Below, piece by piece: positions 45,327 to 52,993 of a stretch of DNA of 64,000 bases. Below the pieces are notes generated by a model that was not told where the DNA came from, ran no database searches, and was given only the letters and a program-made list of their open reading frames with translations. Source of the DNA: CAYFYS01 sp965202905 (GTDB taxonomy: Bacteria > Pseudomonadota > Alphaproteobacteria > MPNO01); contig OZ241868.1 of the NCBI GenBank assembly GCA_965202905.1, positions 2,480,001 to 2,544,000 of the forward strand. The letters run 5' to 3'. The stretch's first letter is position 1, and each line of letters begins with the position of its first letter. The position numbers and the translations under genes were made by a program.

Positions 45327-47116
45327 TCTCGGGCTTTTACGCGCGGCGGGGCGGCGGGGCGGCGGCGGCCTCCCCGGCGGATGCCGGCCAGCTTCGGCCG
45401 GACCCGGCGGTCGGCCTGTCGGGTGCGGAGGGCCTGCGGTCGGAGGACCGTGAGGCCGGGCTGACGGTGGTGGCGGATTGCCGCCTCGACGACCGGGCCG
45501 CCCTGGCGGGCGCGCTCGGCCTGCGCGACGTGGAGTCGCTGTCCGACAGCGCGCTCATCCTGGGGGCGTATGCGCGCTGGGGGCGCGACTGCCCGTCGCA
45601 TTTGTTCGGCGACTACGCGTTCGCGGTGTGGGATGCCCGCCGTCGCACCCTGTTTTGCGCCCGTGACCATGTCGGCGCGCGCGCCTTCCACTACGCGCTG
45701 ACTGCCGACCGATTCGTCTTCGGGAGCGCCGTCGGGTCGGTGCTCGCCGCGCCCGGCGTGCCGGACGCGCTGGACGAGGAGGTGGTGGCGGGGCTGCTGT
45801 CGCCGAAGGTCCGGATGCCGGTGGATCGCAGTTGTTTCCGGGCCGTGAAGCGGCTGTCGCCGGGCCATATGCTGGCCGTGGAGCCGGAGTCGTTGCGCAT
45901 CGAGCGCTGGTGGCGGCCGGAGGCCGCACCGTCGGTCGCGCCGACCTCGGACGACGACCGTTCGCAGACCTTTCTCGCGCTGTACCGGCAGGCGGTGGGG
46001 GACTGCCTGCGCGGGGCCGAGGCGGGGTCGGTGGGGACGCATTTGAGCGGCGGGCTGGACTCGTCGAGCATCACGGTGCTCGCGGCCGAGGAGTTGCGCC
46101 GCCGGGGGGAGCCGCCGCCGACGGCGTTCGCGTGGCAGCCGGCGCCGCCGTCGGGGACGGCCGGGGAGGATGATGCGAACGCCGACGAGTATCGCCTCGT
46201 CGAGGCGACGGCGAGCCGGGCGGAGACGCCGTTGGTCTGGTGCGCGCCCACCGGGGCCGATGTGGAGGCGTGGCTGCGCCAGGACGGGGCACGGGAGTGG
46301 GGCAGTGATACGCTGCTGCACGAGATGTCGGTCCAGCGGGCTGCGGCGGCGCGCGGGGTGCGTCGGATACTCTCGGGCTGGGGTGGCGATGAATGCGCGT
46401 CCTACGGCGGTCGCGGCTATTACCAGGAACTGCTGCTCGGCGGTCGCTTCATCCGGCTGTGGCGGGCGCTTCGCGCGCGCCGGTCTTCTGCGAAGAACGC
46501 CCTGTCGGCGGTCGTTCTGCCCTTGCTGCCGTTCGGGATGGAACTCGCCATCCGTCGCGCTTTGGATTCGGAGCGCACCGCGCCGCCTCCGCAGCGCTCT
46601 TTCGCGCATCCGGATCTCGCGCGTCGGTTCAAGCTGCGCCCGCCCGACCTCGGGACGAGAGGCGTTCGGCAGAGGCAGTGTAGCCTGATCGGGCTGGGTC
46701 ATCTGTGCGAGCGCATGGAAGGTTGGGCGCTGGAGGGGTCGCGTCGCGGCATCGAGTACGGCTACCCGCTATTGGACCGTCGTCTGATGGAGTTCGTCCT
46801 GGGGCTGCCGCCGGAGCAGTTTCATCAGGGGCGCTGGAGCCGCTGGGTGATGCGCCACGCCCTTCGCACGGTGCTGCCGCCGGAGGTGTGCTGGTACACC
46901 GACAAGCGTGATCCGGTGCGTTTCGCGGGTTACCGGGGGAGCGTGATCGAGACGCTGCCGGTGCTCCACCGCGAGTTGGCCGGTCGCGCGGCGGCGCCCT
47001 CGCGGGCGCGCTATGTCGACATGCCGCATTTGCTGACCTGCCTGGAGGATGGCTGGCCGGCCGGGGAACCCTTTGCCCACCGGGCGCTGACGGCGGTGCG
47101 GTTTCTCGACTTCTGA
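45323..47116 (+). CDS. Lasso-peptide cyclase (asparagine-synthetase-like C protein)
   Basis: 597 residues. An N-terminal Ntn-like glutaminase domain (FGDYAFAVWDARRRTLFCARDHVGARAFHY) lacks Cys at position 2 (MISGFYARR), as expected of a lasso C protein rather than AsnB. The ATP-pyrophosphatase motif SGGLDSS begins at residue 242. It adenylates the core Glu/Asp side chain and closes the isopeptide with the core N-terminus. It ends with YGYPLLDRRLMEFVLGLPPEQF and a VCWYTDKRDP segment like other family members. This is the only cyclase in the window, so it presumably serves all precursors. Confidence 0.9.
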   Translation: MISGFYARRGGGAAAASPADAGQLRPDPAVGLSGAEGLRSEDREAGLTVVADCRLDDRAALAGALGLRDVESLSDSALILGAYARWGRDCPSHLFGDYAFAVWDARRRTLFCARDHVGARAFHYALTADRFVFGSAVGSVLAAPGVPDALDEEVVAGLLSPKVRMPVDRSCFRAVKRLSPGHMLAVEPESLRIERWWRPEAAPSVAPTSDDDRSQTFLALYRQAVGDCLRGAEAGSVGTHLSGGLDSSSITVLAAEELRRRGEPPPTAFAWQPAPPSGTAGEDDANADEYRLVEATASRAETPLVWCAPTGADVEAWLRQDGAREWGSDTLLHEMSVQRAAAARGVRRILSGWGGDECASYGGRGYYQELLLGGRFIRLWRALRARRSSAKNALSAVVLPLLPFGMELAIRRALDSERTAPPPQRSFAHPDLARRFKLRPPDLGTRGVRQRQCSLIGLGHLCERMEGWALEGSRRGIEYGYPLLDRRLMEFVLGLPPEQFHQGRWSRWVMRHALRTVLPPEVCWYTDKRDPVRFAGYRGSVIETLPVLHRELAGRAAAPSRARYVDMPHLLTCLEDGWPAGEPFAHRALTAVRFLDF

Positions 47117-47245
47117 GGCTTTCCGCCCCTCCACCCCCTCCACCCCTCCATGGGACGTCTGGAATCGAAGTCGTCGGGCGGGCGTTGGGCAGGATGAGAC
47201 CGTGCGCCGACCGTGCGCCGGATGCGGATCGTCGAGAAACGAAAG

Positions 47246-47400
47246 TCGCTTTCGGTCCGGAGCGGCGGACGCTTCGCCGCCGCTCCATTCCGGGCCGCCC
47301 GGTGTTCGGGGCGCGGCGCCGCGCCGACGGAAGCAGGCTGCAACGCCACGCCTGACCGGTTGCGGACGGGCGCCGCCCGGTCGGCTGTACGGCGAATTCA
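47246..47400 (+). pseudogene. Leader-protease B2 fragment
   Basis: The DNA closely matches the B2 gene around its RRRSIPGRLVFGVRRR segment through the HAW region, with frame breaks (for instance a TGA where B2 reads W). It is followed directly by the palindromic promoter of P4. Confidence 0.65.
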
Positions 47401-47402
47401 TG

Positions 47403-47431
47403 TTGACCGGCAGGCCGCCGGTAAGTACGAT
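47403..47431 (+). promoter_or_regulatory. Palindromic-spacer promoter of P4
   Basis: TTGACC (47403-47408), 17-bp spacer, TACGAT (47426-47431). The spacer with flanks reads ACCGGCAGGCCGCCGGT, a near-perfect palindrome that could be an operator. About 80 nt upstream of the P4 ATG. The same unit recurs at 50.4, 52.2 and 54.9 kb. Confidence 0.65.
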
Positions 47432-47511
47432 CGGCGCGTGTCGAAGGTGGATCGCTCACAGGCGGCCGACGGCGCGACAGCGCCCGACTCTTGAACTCAG
47501 GGAGTGAAAAC

Positions 47512-47684
47512 ATGACCAGCCATCGAAACGCCCTTGTACCCCCCCCCCCCCCCCGCAGGATGAGGCGCGGGAACGCTGGACCCGGCCGATGATCCGCGAA
47601 CTGGGCCGCGCCCAGACGACGGAAAGCGGCACTGCCGCTGGTACAGCTGAGAATACCGAATATTTCGACATCGACGCGTCGTAG
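47512..47684 (+). CDS. Lasso-peptide precursor P4 (poly-C, out of frame as assembled)
   Basis: ATG 47512, leader start MTSHRNALV, then 16 C (47539-47554). The following sequence, in another frame, reads RWTRPMIRELGRAQTTE and core SGTAAGTAENTEYFDIDAS (Ser1, Glu9, Tyr, C-terminal Ser). A run of 14 or 17 C would join them; 16 gives early stop. This suggests phase-variable expression by tract slippage, or a homopolymer length error. Preceded by a palindromic-spacer promoter and a GGGAGTG ribosome-binding site. Confidence 0.7.
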
Positions 47685-47778
47685 ACCCGACTCTCGGACA
47701 TCATGCGGATCGTCCACAGGCGGCCGACGGCGCGATACGGCGCGACAGAGCCCAACTCTTGAACTCTGGGAGGAGAAC

Positions 47779-47952
47779 ATGACCGACCACCGAAACGCCC
47801 TTGTACCCCCCTCCTCCCCGCAGGATGAGGCGCGGAAACGCTGGACCCGGCCGACGATCTTCGAACTGGGCAACGTCAAGGTGACGGAGGGCGCCACTGC
47901 TGCCAGGGATGTCGAGAGTGGTACTCATTACCCCCTCAGCCAGTCATCGTGA
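47779..47952 (+). CDS. Lasso-peptide precursor P5
   Basis: 57 residues, in frame. Its tract is interrupted (CCCCCCTCCTCCCC), which fixes the length at the in-frame value of 14. Leader end RWTRPTIFELGNVKVTE; core GATAARDVESGTHYPLSQSS with Gly1, Glu9 (Asp7 is an alternative), Tyr14 and C-terminal Ser. GGGAGGAG ribosome-binding site. It is upstream of the intact B2 gene and has no obvious promoter of its own, so it is probably read through from P4. Confidence 0.85.
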   Translation: MTDHRNALVPPSSPQDEARKRWTRPTIFELGNVKVTEGATAARDVESGTHYPLSQSS

Positions 47953-48147
47953 CGCACGGCCGCCGCCACTCTGCGGAGAGCGCGGCGCCGGGCTGACGAG
48001 GGCATCCGGGCCGAGGGCGTCGGGGCGCGGCGGCGGCGCCAGGGTTGTGTCGGCATACCGGCCCGGCATACCCGACGAGGCGAAGCCAGTGCGATTGCGG
48101 GGAATGCGTGGTTGCGCGGGGGTGCGGCGCACACGATTGGAGGGTGA

Positions 48148-48606
48148 ATGCGGCGGTTGAGCGCGTTCCTTCGTGCGCCGGCGTCGACCAAGGCGCTGGT
48201 CGTGGAGGCCTTGGTGCTGTTCCTGGCGGCGCGGCTGCTGGTCGCGCATGTGCCCATGCGCCACTGGCGTCGCCGGCTGGAGACCCGTATTCAGGCCGGC
48301 GACCCGCTGCCGGAGGGCGACCCGCGCGGGGACACGGCGCGGCAGGTGGCCCGTGCGGTGCGGGCGGCGGCCCGCAATGCGCCCTTCGCCGCCGTCTGCC
48401 TGCCGCAAGCCATGGCCGCGCAGTGGATGCTTCGCCGCCGCTCCATTCCGGGCCGCCTGGTGTTCGGGGTGCGCCGCCGCACCGACGGAGGCGGGCTGCA
48501 ATATCACGCCTGGCTGATTGTGGACGGGCACTGCCTGGTCGGCGGGGGAGAGATCAAGACCTACGCGCCGCTGCCCCCGATCGACGCGGTCGGAGGCCGC
48601 GCTTGA
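48148..48606 (+). CDS. Lasso-peptide leader protease B2 (transglutaminase-like)
   Basis: 152 residues, the size of a stand-alone B2 (Transglut_core3). Predicted catalytic Cys84 in FAAVCLPQAMAAQWMLRRR and His120 in YHAWLIVDG, with Asp126 a possible third residue; IPGRLVFGV is characteristic. It removes the leader after the Thr-x dipeptide. It lacks an RRE domain, so a separate B1 is expected but was not found. GGAGGG ribosome-binding site. It is the only intact B2; fragments recur across the island. Confidence 0.88.
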   Translation: MRRLSAFLRAPASTKALVVEALVLFLAARLLVAHVPMRHWRRRLETRIQAGDPLPEGDPRGDTARQVARAVRAAARNAPFAAVCLPQAMAAQWMLRRRSIPGRLVFGVRRRTDGGGLQYHAWLIVDGHCLVGGGEIKTYAPLPPIDAVGGRA

Positions 48607-48724
48607 GGTCTTGTGCGGTCTGGCTTGCGCGGTCTGGAGTGCCGTGCGAGAGTAGCCGGACTGCGCGATGTGAAGCTGAAGTCGAGACCGAGACCGGAAA
48701 GGAGAGTGGGACAGGAACGACGGC

Positions 48725-48905
48725 GTGAAGAAATCACTCGAGAGCGCCTCCCCCGCGAGGGTATGGCAGCGCGGAGACGACGCGCTGGACCCGGCCGACG
48801 ATCCGCGAACCGGGCCGCGTCTGGAGGACGGAAGGCGGCCCCGATCCTTCGGCATCTGAGAACGCTGGTTATTACGACGCCCCGATCTATGACAACAGTA
48901 GTTAG
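48725..48905 (+). pseudogene. Lasso-peptide precursor P6, frameshifted
   Basis: From GTG 48725 the leader aligns with P2 (LESASPARxG...), but one extra T at about 48762 shifts the frame. In the other frame RWTRPTIREPGRVWRTE is followed by a 23-residue core starting GGPDPSASE (Gly1, Glu9), then NAGYYDAP and ending DNSS before TAG. No alternative start in the core frame was found. A single-base reversion would restore it. Confidence 0.7.
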
Positions 48906-48925
48906 GGGCTCGACGCGACGAGTTG

Positions 48926-49160
48926 GCGTCTGCCTGCCGCAAGCCCCGTCTGCCTGCCGCAAATCAGGGGGGCCGCGCAGTGGATGCTTCCTCGGTCCGG
49001 AGACGGGGCCGCCGCTGCATTCCGGGCCGCGTGGCGTTCGGGGCGCCGCGCGGCGCTGACGGAGGCGGGCTGCAATACCACGCATGGCCGATTGCGGACG
49101 GGCGCCGCCCGGTCGGCGGGGGAGAGATCGAGACCTGCGCGCCGCCGCCCCCCGCCTGAC
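48926..49160 (+). pseudogene. Leader-protease B2 fragment
   Basis: The B2 segment around the catalytic Cys is duplicated (CLPQAP twice) and then continues through the IPGRVAFG and QYHAW-like stretch to the GGGEIETCAP end. Frame is disrupted. It abuts the minus-strand nuclease gene. Confidence 0.65.
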
Positions 49161-49177
49161 ATGGAAACCGGTCGGCC

Positions 49178-49726
49178 TTAAAGGCGGCGCAGAATTCGGG
49201 CCAATCGCGCAAGGGTTCGGAACGCGCCCAGCCATCCCGCACCCGTCGGCCGCGCGCGGCGGACCGCGCCGGGCGCCGGGATCGCCATGCCTTTCCGGGC
49301 GGATCGCCAATCCTTCGGGCGCTGCCATTCACCGGCCCACAACCCCGCTCGTTCGCGCTTCGCCCGGCGTTCGTCGCTGCTGTAGTCCGGGGGGCCATAT
49401 TCGGCGACGGCGAAGCCATTGCGGACAAGCCATTGGCAGGCGTCCTCGCGCTTGCGGCCGTTCGTCAGGATGACGCGGCCGATGGTTCGCCCGTAGCGGT
49501 CGGCCCCTTTCCCGGCGTCTTCGATGTTGATGCGCCATCCCTCACGCTGGCGGCGGCGAAGATACGCGGCGAAGGCTTCCGTTGCAGCTTGCCCGGCGTC
49601 GAATTCGCGGCCCCTTGCGTTGCGCGCCGGCTGGCCGTTTTCGGGCGCATCGATTCCGGCGAGGCGCACCGGGCCGACGCCCGGAATGTCGAGCGTATCG
49701 GCGTCTATCAAGCGGCCCTGGCTCAC
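49178..49726 (-). CDS. Thermonuclease (SNase) family protein
   Basis: 182 residues from GTG 49726. Signature RLIDADTLDIPGVGPVRLAGIDAPE with the first catalytic Arg, and DRYGRTIGRVIL with the second, plus the C-terminal AKRERAGLWAGEWQRP. No signal peptide, so an intracellular calcium-dependent nuclease is likely. It overlaps the integrase remnant's stop codon by GTGA, so they were once an operon, as in mobile elements. The last ~40 residues are basic. Confidence 0.8.
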   Translation of the reverse strand: MSQGRLIDADTLDIPGVGPVRLAGIDAPENGQPARNARGREFDAGQAATEAFAAYLRRRQREGWRINIEDAGKGADRYGRTIGRVILTNGRKREDACQWLVRNGFAVAEYGPPDYSSDERRAKRERAGLWAGEWQRPKDWRSARKGMAIPAPGAVRRARPTGAGWLGAFRTLARLARILRRL

Positions 49727-50067
49727 AGGGGCGCGCCCTGGAGGTACTTCGCGACCGCGTTGCGTTCGGCCTTCGCGCCGGCGGCGTAGTGGGCGACCAT
49801 GCGGGCCGTCTTCCACCCGCCGGAAAGCATGGCTTCGGTGGTGGACGCGCCGCGCGCGTTCGGGGCGGTTTTCACGTCGCGCCATTCGAGCGTGGCGGCT
49901 TCGGAGCGTCGGAGCGCGCCTTGTCGTGATCGGGCGGGGCGTGATCGGGCGGGGCGTCGAGGCGAGCGAGCGCCCGGCGGCGGGGCGTTCCGCATCGCCG
50001 GCGCAAGCGCTGCGCCCGCCAGCCCGGTCGCCGCTGGCGACGGCGCGGGAACCCGGCTGGGGGTCAT
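49723..50067 (-). pseudogene. Tyrosine recombinase C-terminal remnant, fused to repeat sequence
   Basis: The last ~65 residues (LRRSEAATLEWRDV ... EAMLSGGWKTARMVAHYAAGAKAERNAVAKYL) match the C-terminal end of phage-type integrases, including a likely catalytic Tyr. The HxxR box is deleted. The first ~48 residues come from a Pro/Arg-rich stretch that follows every H gene copy (PPPGARSPRRPARSR). The junction is a deletion fusion. Confidence 0.7.
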
Positions 50068-50336
50068 CGGCTGGTCCCCGTCGGCGCCGTGCGCGCGATC
50101 AACGCTTCGAGCGCCCGCATCGCTTCGGCGTGACGCTGGTCATCGGCGGCGATCCCGGCGGCGATTCCGGCGTCGCGCGCGCTGGCGTTCTGCTGCACCA
50201 GCCGCAAGCCCCAGGCGATCAGGAGGCATTGCGCGATCCCGATGGCGACGCCGCCGACGGTGGCCCATGCGGAGATTTCCCGCCAGCCCAGCGAGGCGGC
50301 GTGAAAGGCCAGCGTGGCGGTTTCGAACCCGGTCAT
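50064..50336 (-). CDS. Small membrane/coiled-coil protein H1
   Basis: 90 residues (MTGFETATLAFHAASLGWRE...). One hydrophobic helix (about 24-45, WATVGGVAIGIAQCLLIAWGL), then a charged helical tail with one HAEAM heptad and the end ALEALIARTAPTGTSR. Family unknown. One of six copies; holin-like in size, but no lysis genes are present. It is divergent from P7, sharing a 185-bp promoter region. Confidence 0.6.
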   Translation of the reverse strand: MTGFETATLAFHAASLGWREISAWATVGGVAIGIAQCLLIAWGLRLVQQNASARDAGIAAGIAADDQRHAEAMRALEALIARTAPTGTSR

Positions 50337-50402
50337 GGCGGACCTTCTCTGTTCCGATCTGTTCCGATGATGCTCGTTGGCGACGGACGGCGCAATTCGA
50401 TG

Positions 50403-50431
50403 TTGACCGGCGGGCCGCCGGTAAGTACGAT
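50403..50431 (+). promoter_or_regulatory. Palindromic-spacer promoter of P7
   Basis: TTGACC (50403-50408), 17 bp, TACGAT (50426-50431). ACCGGCGGGCCGCCGGT at 50406-50422 is a perfect palindrome around a central G, covering the end of the -35 and the spacer, the typical place for a repressor. Confidence 0.7.
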
Positions 50432-50521
50432 CTGCGTGTGCTGGATGTGGATCGCTCACAGACGGTTGACGGTGCGATACGGCACGACCGAGCCCAACTC
50501 TTGATCTCTGGGAGAGAAGAC

Positions 50522-50696
50522 ATGACCAACCACCGAGACGCCCTTGTACCCCCCCCCCCCCCCCCCGCAGGATGAGGCGCGGACACGTTGGACCCGGCCG
50601 ATGATCCGCGAGCTGGGCCGCGTCCAGGTGACGGAAGGCGGCCCCCATTCTGAACTTACTGAGAATGACACATATTTCGACGTCAACGCATCGTGA
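50522..50696 (+). CDS. Lasso-peptide precursor P7 (poly-C, out of frame as assembled)
   Basis: ATG 50522, leader start MTNHRDALV, then 18 C (50549-50566). The core frame reads RWTRPMIRELGRVQVTE and GGPHSELTENDTYFDVNAS (Gly1, Glu9, Tyr13, C-terminal Ser). In-frame lengths would be 17 or 20 C. One C lost would switch it on. GGGAG ribosome-binding site and a perfect palindromic promoter upstream. Confidence 0.72.
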
Positions 50697-50699
50697 CGC

Positions 50700-50905
50700 A
50701 CGGCCGCCGTCAGTCTGCGGAGCGCGCGGCGCCGGGCCGGTGACGTGAGCTCCGGAAACGGAGCGTTCGGTCCCCGGGCCGGGCCTGCCTCGCGTTCGCA
50801 AGCCGGCCGCACGGCTTCGTCGACTTGGTCTGGCCCCCTGGTCTGGCCCAAGGCGATGCCGGCCCGGCTCCCGGTCGGCCACGCGATCGACGTTCGCTGC
50901 GCTTG
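50700..50905 (+). pseudogene. Beta-hydroxylase gene fragment
   Basis: Begins with the hairpin that follows precursor stops (ACGCACGGCCGCCGTCA). It then shows short blocks of the hydroxylase gene: CTCGCGTTCGCAAGCCGGCC, then the GGCTTCGTCGAC and CCCAAGGCGATGC(C/T)GGCCCGGCTC blocks ending in ATCGACGT. Large parts are deleted. Confidence 0.6.
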
Positions 50906-50957
50906 AGAACGTGTCAGCGGACCGTCTTGCCCTCTCGTGGATGAACCGGGGGATGAA

Positions 50958-51110
50958 CCGGGGAGACGGGGCCGCCGCTCCATTTCGGGCCGCTTGGCGT
51001 TCGGGGCGCGGGTGCGGCGACGGTGGGCTGCAATGCCACGCTTGGCCGGTTGCGGACGGGCGCCGCCCGGTCGGCGGGGGAGAGACCGAGACCTGCGCGC
51101 CGTTGCCCCC
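50958..51110 (+). pseudogene. Leader-protease B2 C-terminal fragment
   Basis: Matches B2 from the RRRSIPGRLVFG region to the GGGE-x-x-T-x-AP end, with indels. It ends where the P8 promoter begins, so the amplified unit carried the end of B2 plus the next precursor. Confidence 0.65.
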
Positions 51111-51112
51111 GC

Positions 51113-51141
51113 TTGACGCGGCCGGAGATCGCGCATAACAT
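51113..51141 (+). promoter_or_regulatory. Promoter of P8
   Basis: TTGACG (51113-51118), 17 bp, TAACAT (51136-51141), 65 nt before the P8 ATG. Same arrangement at 52901-52929 for P10. It has no palindromic spacer, unlike the poly-C class. Confidence 0.5.
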
Positions 51142-51205
51142 CTTTAGGTCTGGAGTACCGCGCGATAGCAGCGAGACCGGTCGAAGCCAGAAAGGAAACC
51201 GAGAC

Positions 51206-51379
51206 ATGAGCGACGGCGTGAAGAAGACTTTCAAAGATTACCCCCCGCAGGATGAGGCGCCGACGCGCTGGACCCGGCCGATGATCCGCGAACTGAGCCG
51301 CGTCCAGGGGACGGCAAGCGCCCTCGCTAGTGATGTGGTTGAGAATTCCCTATATTACATCCATGCGGACCTGTCATAG
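51206..51379 (+). CDS. Lasso-peptide precursor P8
   Basis: 57 residues, in frame, with a different leader start (MSDGVKKTFKDYPPQDEAPT) that has only six C and is stable. Leader end RWTRPMIRELSRVQGTA; core SALASDVVENSLYYIHADLS with Ser1, Glu9, Tyr13-Tyr14 and C-terminal Ser. AAAGGAAACCGAG ribosome-binding region. Its leader DNA is nearly identical to P10 while the cores differ almost completely. Confidence 0.85.
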   Translation: MSDGVKKTFKDYPPQDEAPTRWTRPMIRELSRVQGTASALASDVVENSLYYIHADLS

Positions 51380-51518
51380 AGCGCGGCGCTGGGCTGACGA
51401 AGGCATCCGGGCCGAGGGCGTCGGGACGCGGCGGCGGTATGCCGGCATACCCGACAAAGCGAATCCGGTGCGGTTGCGGGGATTGCGCGGGCGCGCGGCG
51501 CGCGGTTGATTAGGGCGA

Positions 51519-51790
51519 ATGCGCCGGTCGAGCGCGCTCCCTCGCGCGCCGACATCGACCCCGGCGTCGACCAGGGCGCTGGTCGTGGAGGCCTTGCCGC
51601 CGTTCCCGGTAGCGCGGCTACCGGGCGCGTGCCCATGCGCCGCTGGCGTCGCCGGCTGGAGGTCCGTATTCGCGCCGGCGACCCGCTGCCGGAGGGTGGC
51701 CCGCACGGGCGCGCGGCGCGGCGGCGCGTTGCCGGCGCAAGCGCTGCATCTGCAAGCCCGGTCGCCGCTGGCGACGGCGCAGGTTGGACG
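51519..51790 (+). pseudogene. Leader-protease B2 N-terminal fragment
   Basis: Matches the B2 start (MRRSSALPRAPTST...ALVVEAL) through LETRI-AGDPLPEG, then breaks into the repeat that follows the H genes. The upstream 140 bp also match the B2 upstream region at 47.95-48.15 kb. Confidence 0.65.
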
Positions 51791-51841
51791 GCCCCGACCT
51801 CGTCCGGCGCGGGAACCCGGCTGGCGGTCATCGGCTGGCGG

Positions 51842-52147
51842 TCATCGGTTCGTCCCCGTCGGCGCCGTGCGCGCAATCAACGCTTCGAGCGCCCGCATCG
51901 CTTCGGCGTGGCTGGCGGCGTTCGCCTGCATGGCCTCTGCGTGACGCTGGTCATCGGTGGCGCGTCCGGCGGCGATCCCGGCGTCGCGCGCGCTGGCGTT
52001 CTGCTGCATCAGCCGCAAGCCCCAGGCGATCAGGAGGCATTGCGCGATCCCGATGGCGACGCCGCCGACGGTGGCCCATGCGGAGATTTCCCGCCAGCCC
52101 AGCGAGGCGGCGTGAAAGGCCAGCGTGGCGGTTTCGAACCCGGTCAT
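51842..52147 (-). CDS. Small membrane/coiled-coil protein H2
   Basis: 101 residues. Nearly identical to H1 in the TM half, but the tail has an extra HAEAMQANAAS unit before HAEAMRALEALIARTAPTGTNR. Divergent from P9. Unknown family; intact frame. Confidence 0.6.
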   Translation of the reverse strand: MTGFETATLAFHAASLGWREISAWATVGGVAIGIAQCLLIAWGLRLMQQNASARDAGIAAGRATDDQRHAEAMQANAASHAEAMRALEALIARTAPTGTNR

Positions 52148-52213
52148 GGCGGACCTTCTCTGTTCCGATCTGTTCCGATGATGCTCGTTGGCGACGGACG
52201 GCGCAATTCGATG

Positions 52214-52242
52214 TTGACCGGCAGGCCGCCGGTAAGTACGAT
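52214..52242 (+). promoter_or_regulatory. Palindromic-spacer promoter of P9
   Basis: TTGACC (52214-52219), 17 bp, TACGAT (52237-52242); palindrome ACCGGCAGGCCGCCGGT with one mismatch. Confidence 0.6.
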
Positions 52243-52332
52243 CTGCGTGTGCTGGATGTGGATCGCTCACAGACGGTTGACGGTGCGATACGGCACGACC
52301 GAGCCCAACTCTTGATCTCTGGGAGAGAAGAC

Positions 52333-52484
52333 ATGACCAACCACCGAGACGCCCTTGTACCCCCCCCCCCCCCCGCAGGATGAGGCGGACGCGCTGGACC
52401 CGACCTGCGCGAGCTGGGCTGCGTCCAGGTGACGGAAAGCGGCACCCATAATGGCTGAGATGTAACGACAACGACGCATCGTGA
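52333..52484 (+). pseudogene. Lasso-precursor P9, degenerate chimera
   Basis: The leader begins like P7 (MTNHRDALV, 15 C at 52360-52374), while the 3' part matches P10 (AGCGGCACCCATAATGG and AACGACAACGACGCATCGTGA). Deletions remove part of W-x-x-P and most of the core. It looks like a recombinant between a poly-C leader and a P10-type core. Confidence 0.7.
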
Positions 52485-52489
52485 CGCAC

Positions 52490-52705
52490 GGCCGCCGTCA
52501 CTCTGCGGAGAGCGCGGCGCCGGGCCGGTGACGTGAGCTCCGGAAACGGAGCGTTCGGTCTCCGGGCCGGGCCTGCCTCGCGTTCGCAAGCCGGCCGCAC
52601 GGCTTCGTCGACTTGGTCTGGCCCCCTGGTCTGGCCCAAGGCGATGCCGGCCCGGCTCCCGGTCGGCCACGCGATCGACGCTCGCTGCGCTTGAGAACGT
52701 GTCAG
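52490..52705 (+). pseudogene. Beta-hydroxylase gene fragment
   Basis: Near-identical to the fragment at 50700-50905, including the hairpin start and the CCCAAGGCGATGCCGGCCCG block; same deletions, so both derive from one duplication. Confidence 0.6.
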
Positions 52706-52749
52706 CGGACCGTCTTGCCCTCTCGTGGATGAACCGGGGGGATGAACCG

Positions 52750-52898
52750 GGGAGACGGGGCCGCCGCTCCATTTCGGGCCGCTTGGCGTTCGGGCGCGGG
52801 TGCGGCGACGGTGGGCTGCAATGCCACGCTTGGCCGGTTGCGGACGGGCGCCGCCCGGTCGGCGGGGGAGAGACCGAGACCTGCGCGCCGTTGCCCCC
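52750..52898 (+). pseudogene. Leader-protease B2 C-terminal fragment
   Basis: Near-identical to 50958-51110, with small indels; leads into the P10 promoter. Confidence 0.65.
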
Positions 52899-52900
52899 GC

Positions 52901-52929
52901 TTGACGCGGCCGGAGATCGCGCATAACAT
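52901..52929 (+). promoter_or_regulatory. Promoter of P10
   Basis: TTGACG (52901-52906), 17 bp, TAACAT (52924-52929), the same as the P8 promoter. Confidence 0.5.
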
Positions 52930-52993
52930 CTTTAGGTCTGGAGTACCGCGCGATAGCAGCGAGACCGGTCGAAGCCAGAAAGGAAACCGAGAC

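Noticed and set aside
45323..47116. Housekeeping asparagine synthetase B
   Set aside because: No Cys at position 2 for glutamine hydrolysis, and it overlaps a sulfotransferase gene and neighbours lasso precursors and B2.
47512..47684. Calling the poly-C precursors plain pseudogenes
   Set aside because: Everything apart from the tract length is intact in P4 and P7 (promoter, ribosome-binding site, leader motif, core rule), so variable expression is at least as likely.
47953..48147. A B1 (PqqD-like) gene between P5 and B2
   Set aside because: Frames here are Gly/Arg/Ala-rich without the RRE pattern, and only ~195 bp are available.
50064..50336. Phage holin
   Set aside because: Size and a single TM helix fit loosely, but there is no endolysin or structural phage gene, and the copies pair with precursors; the family was left open.
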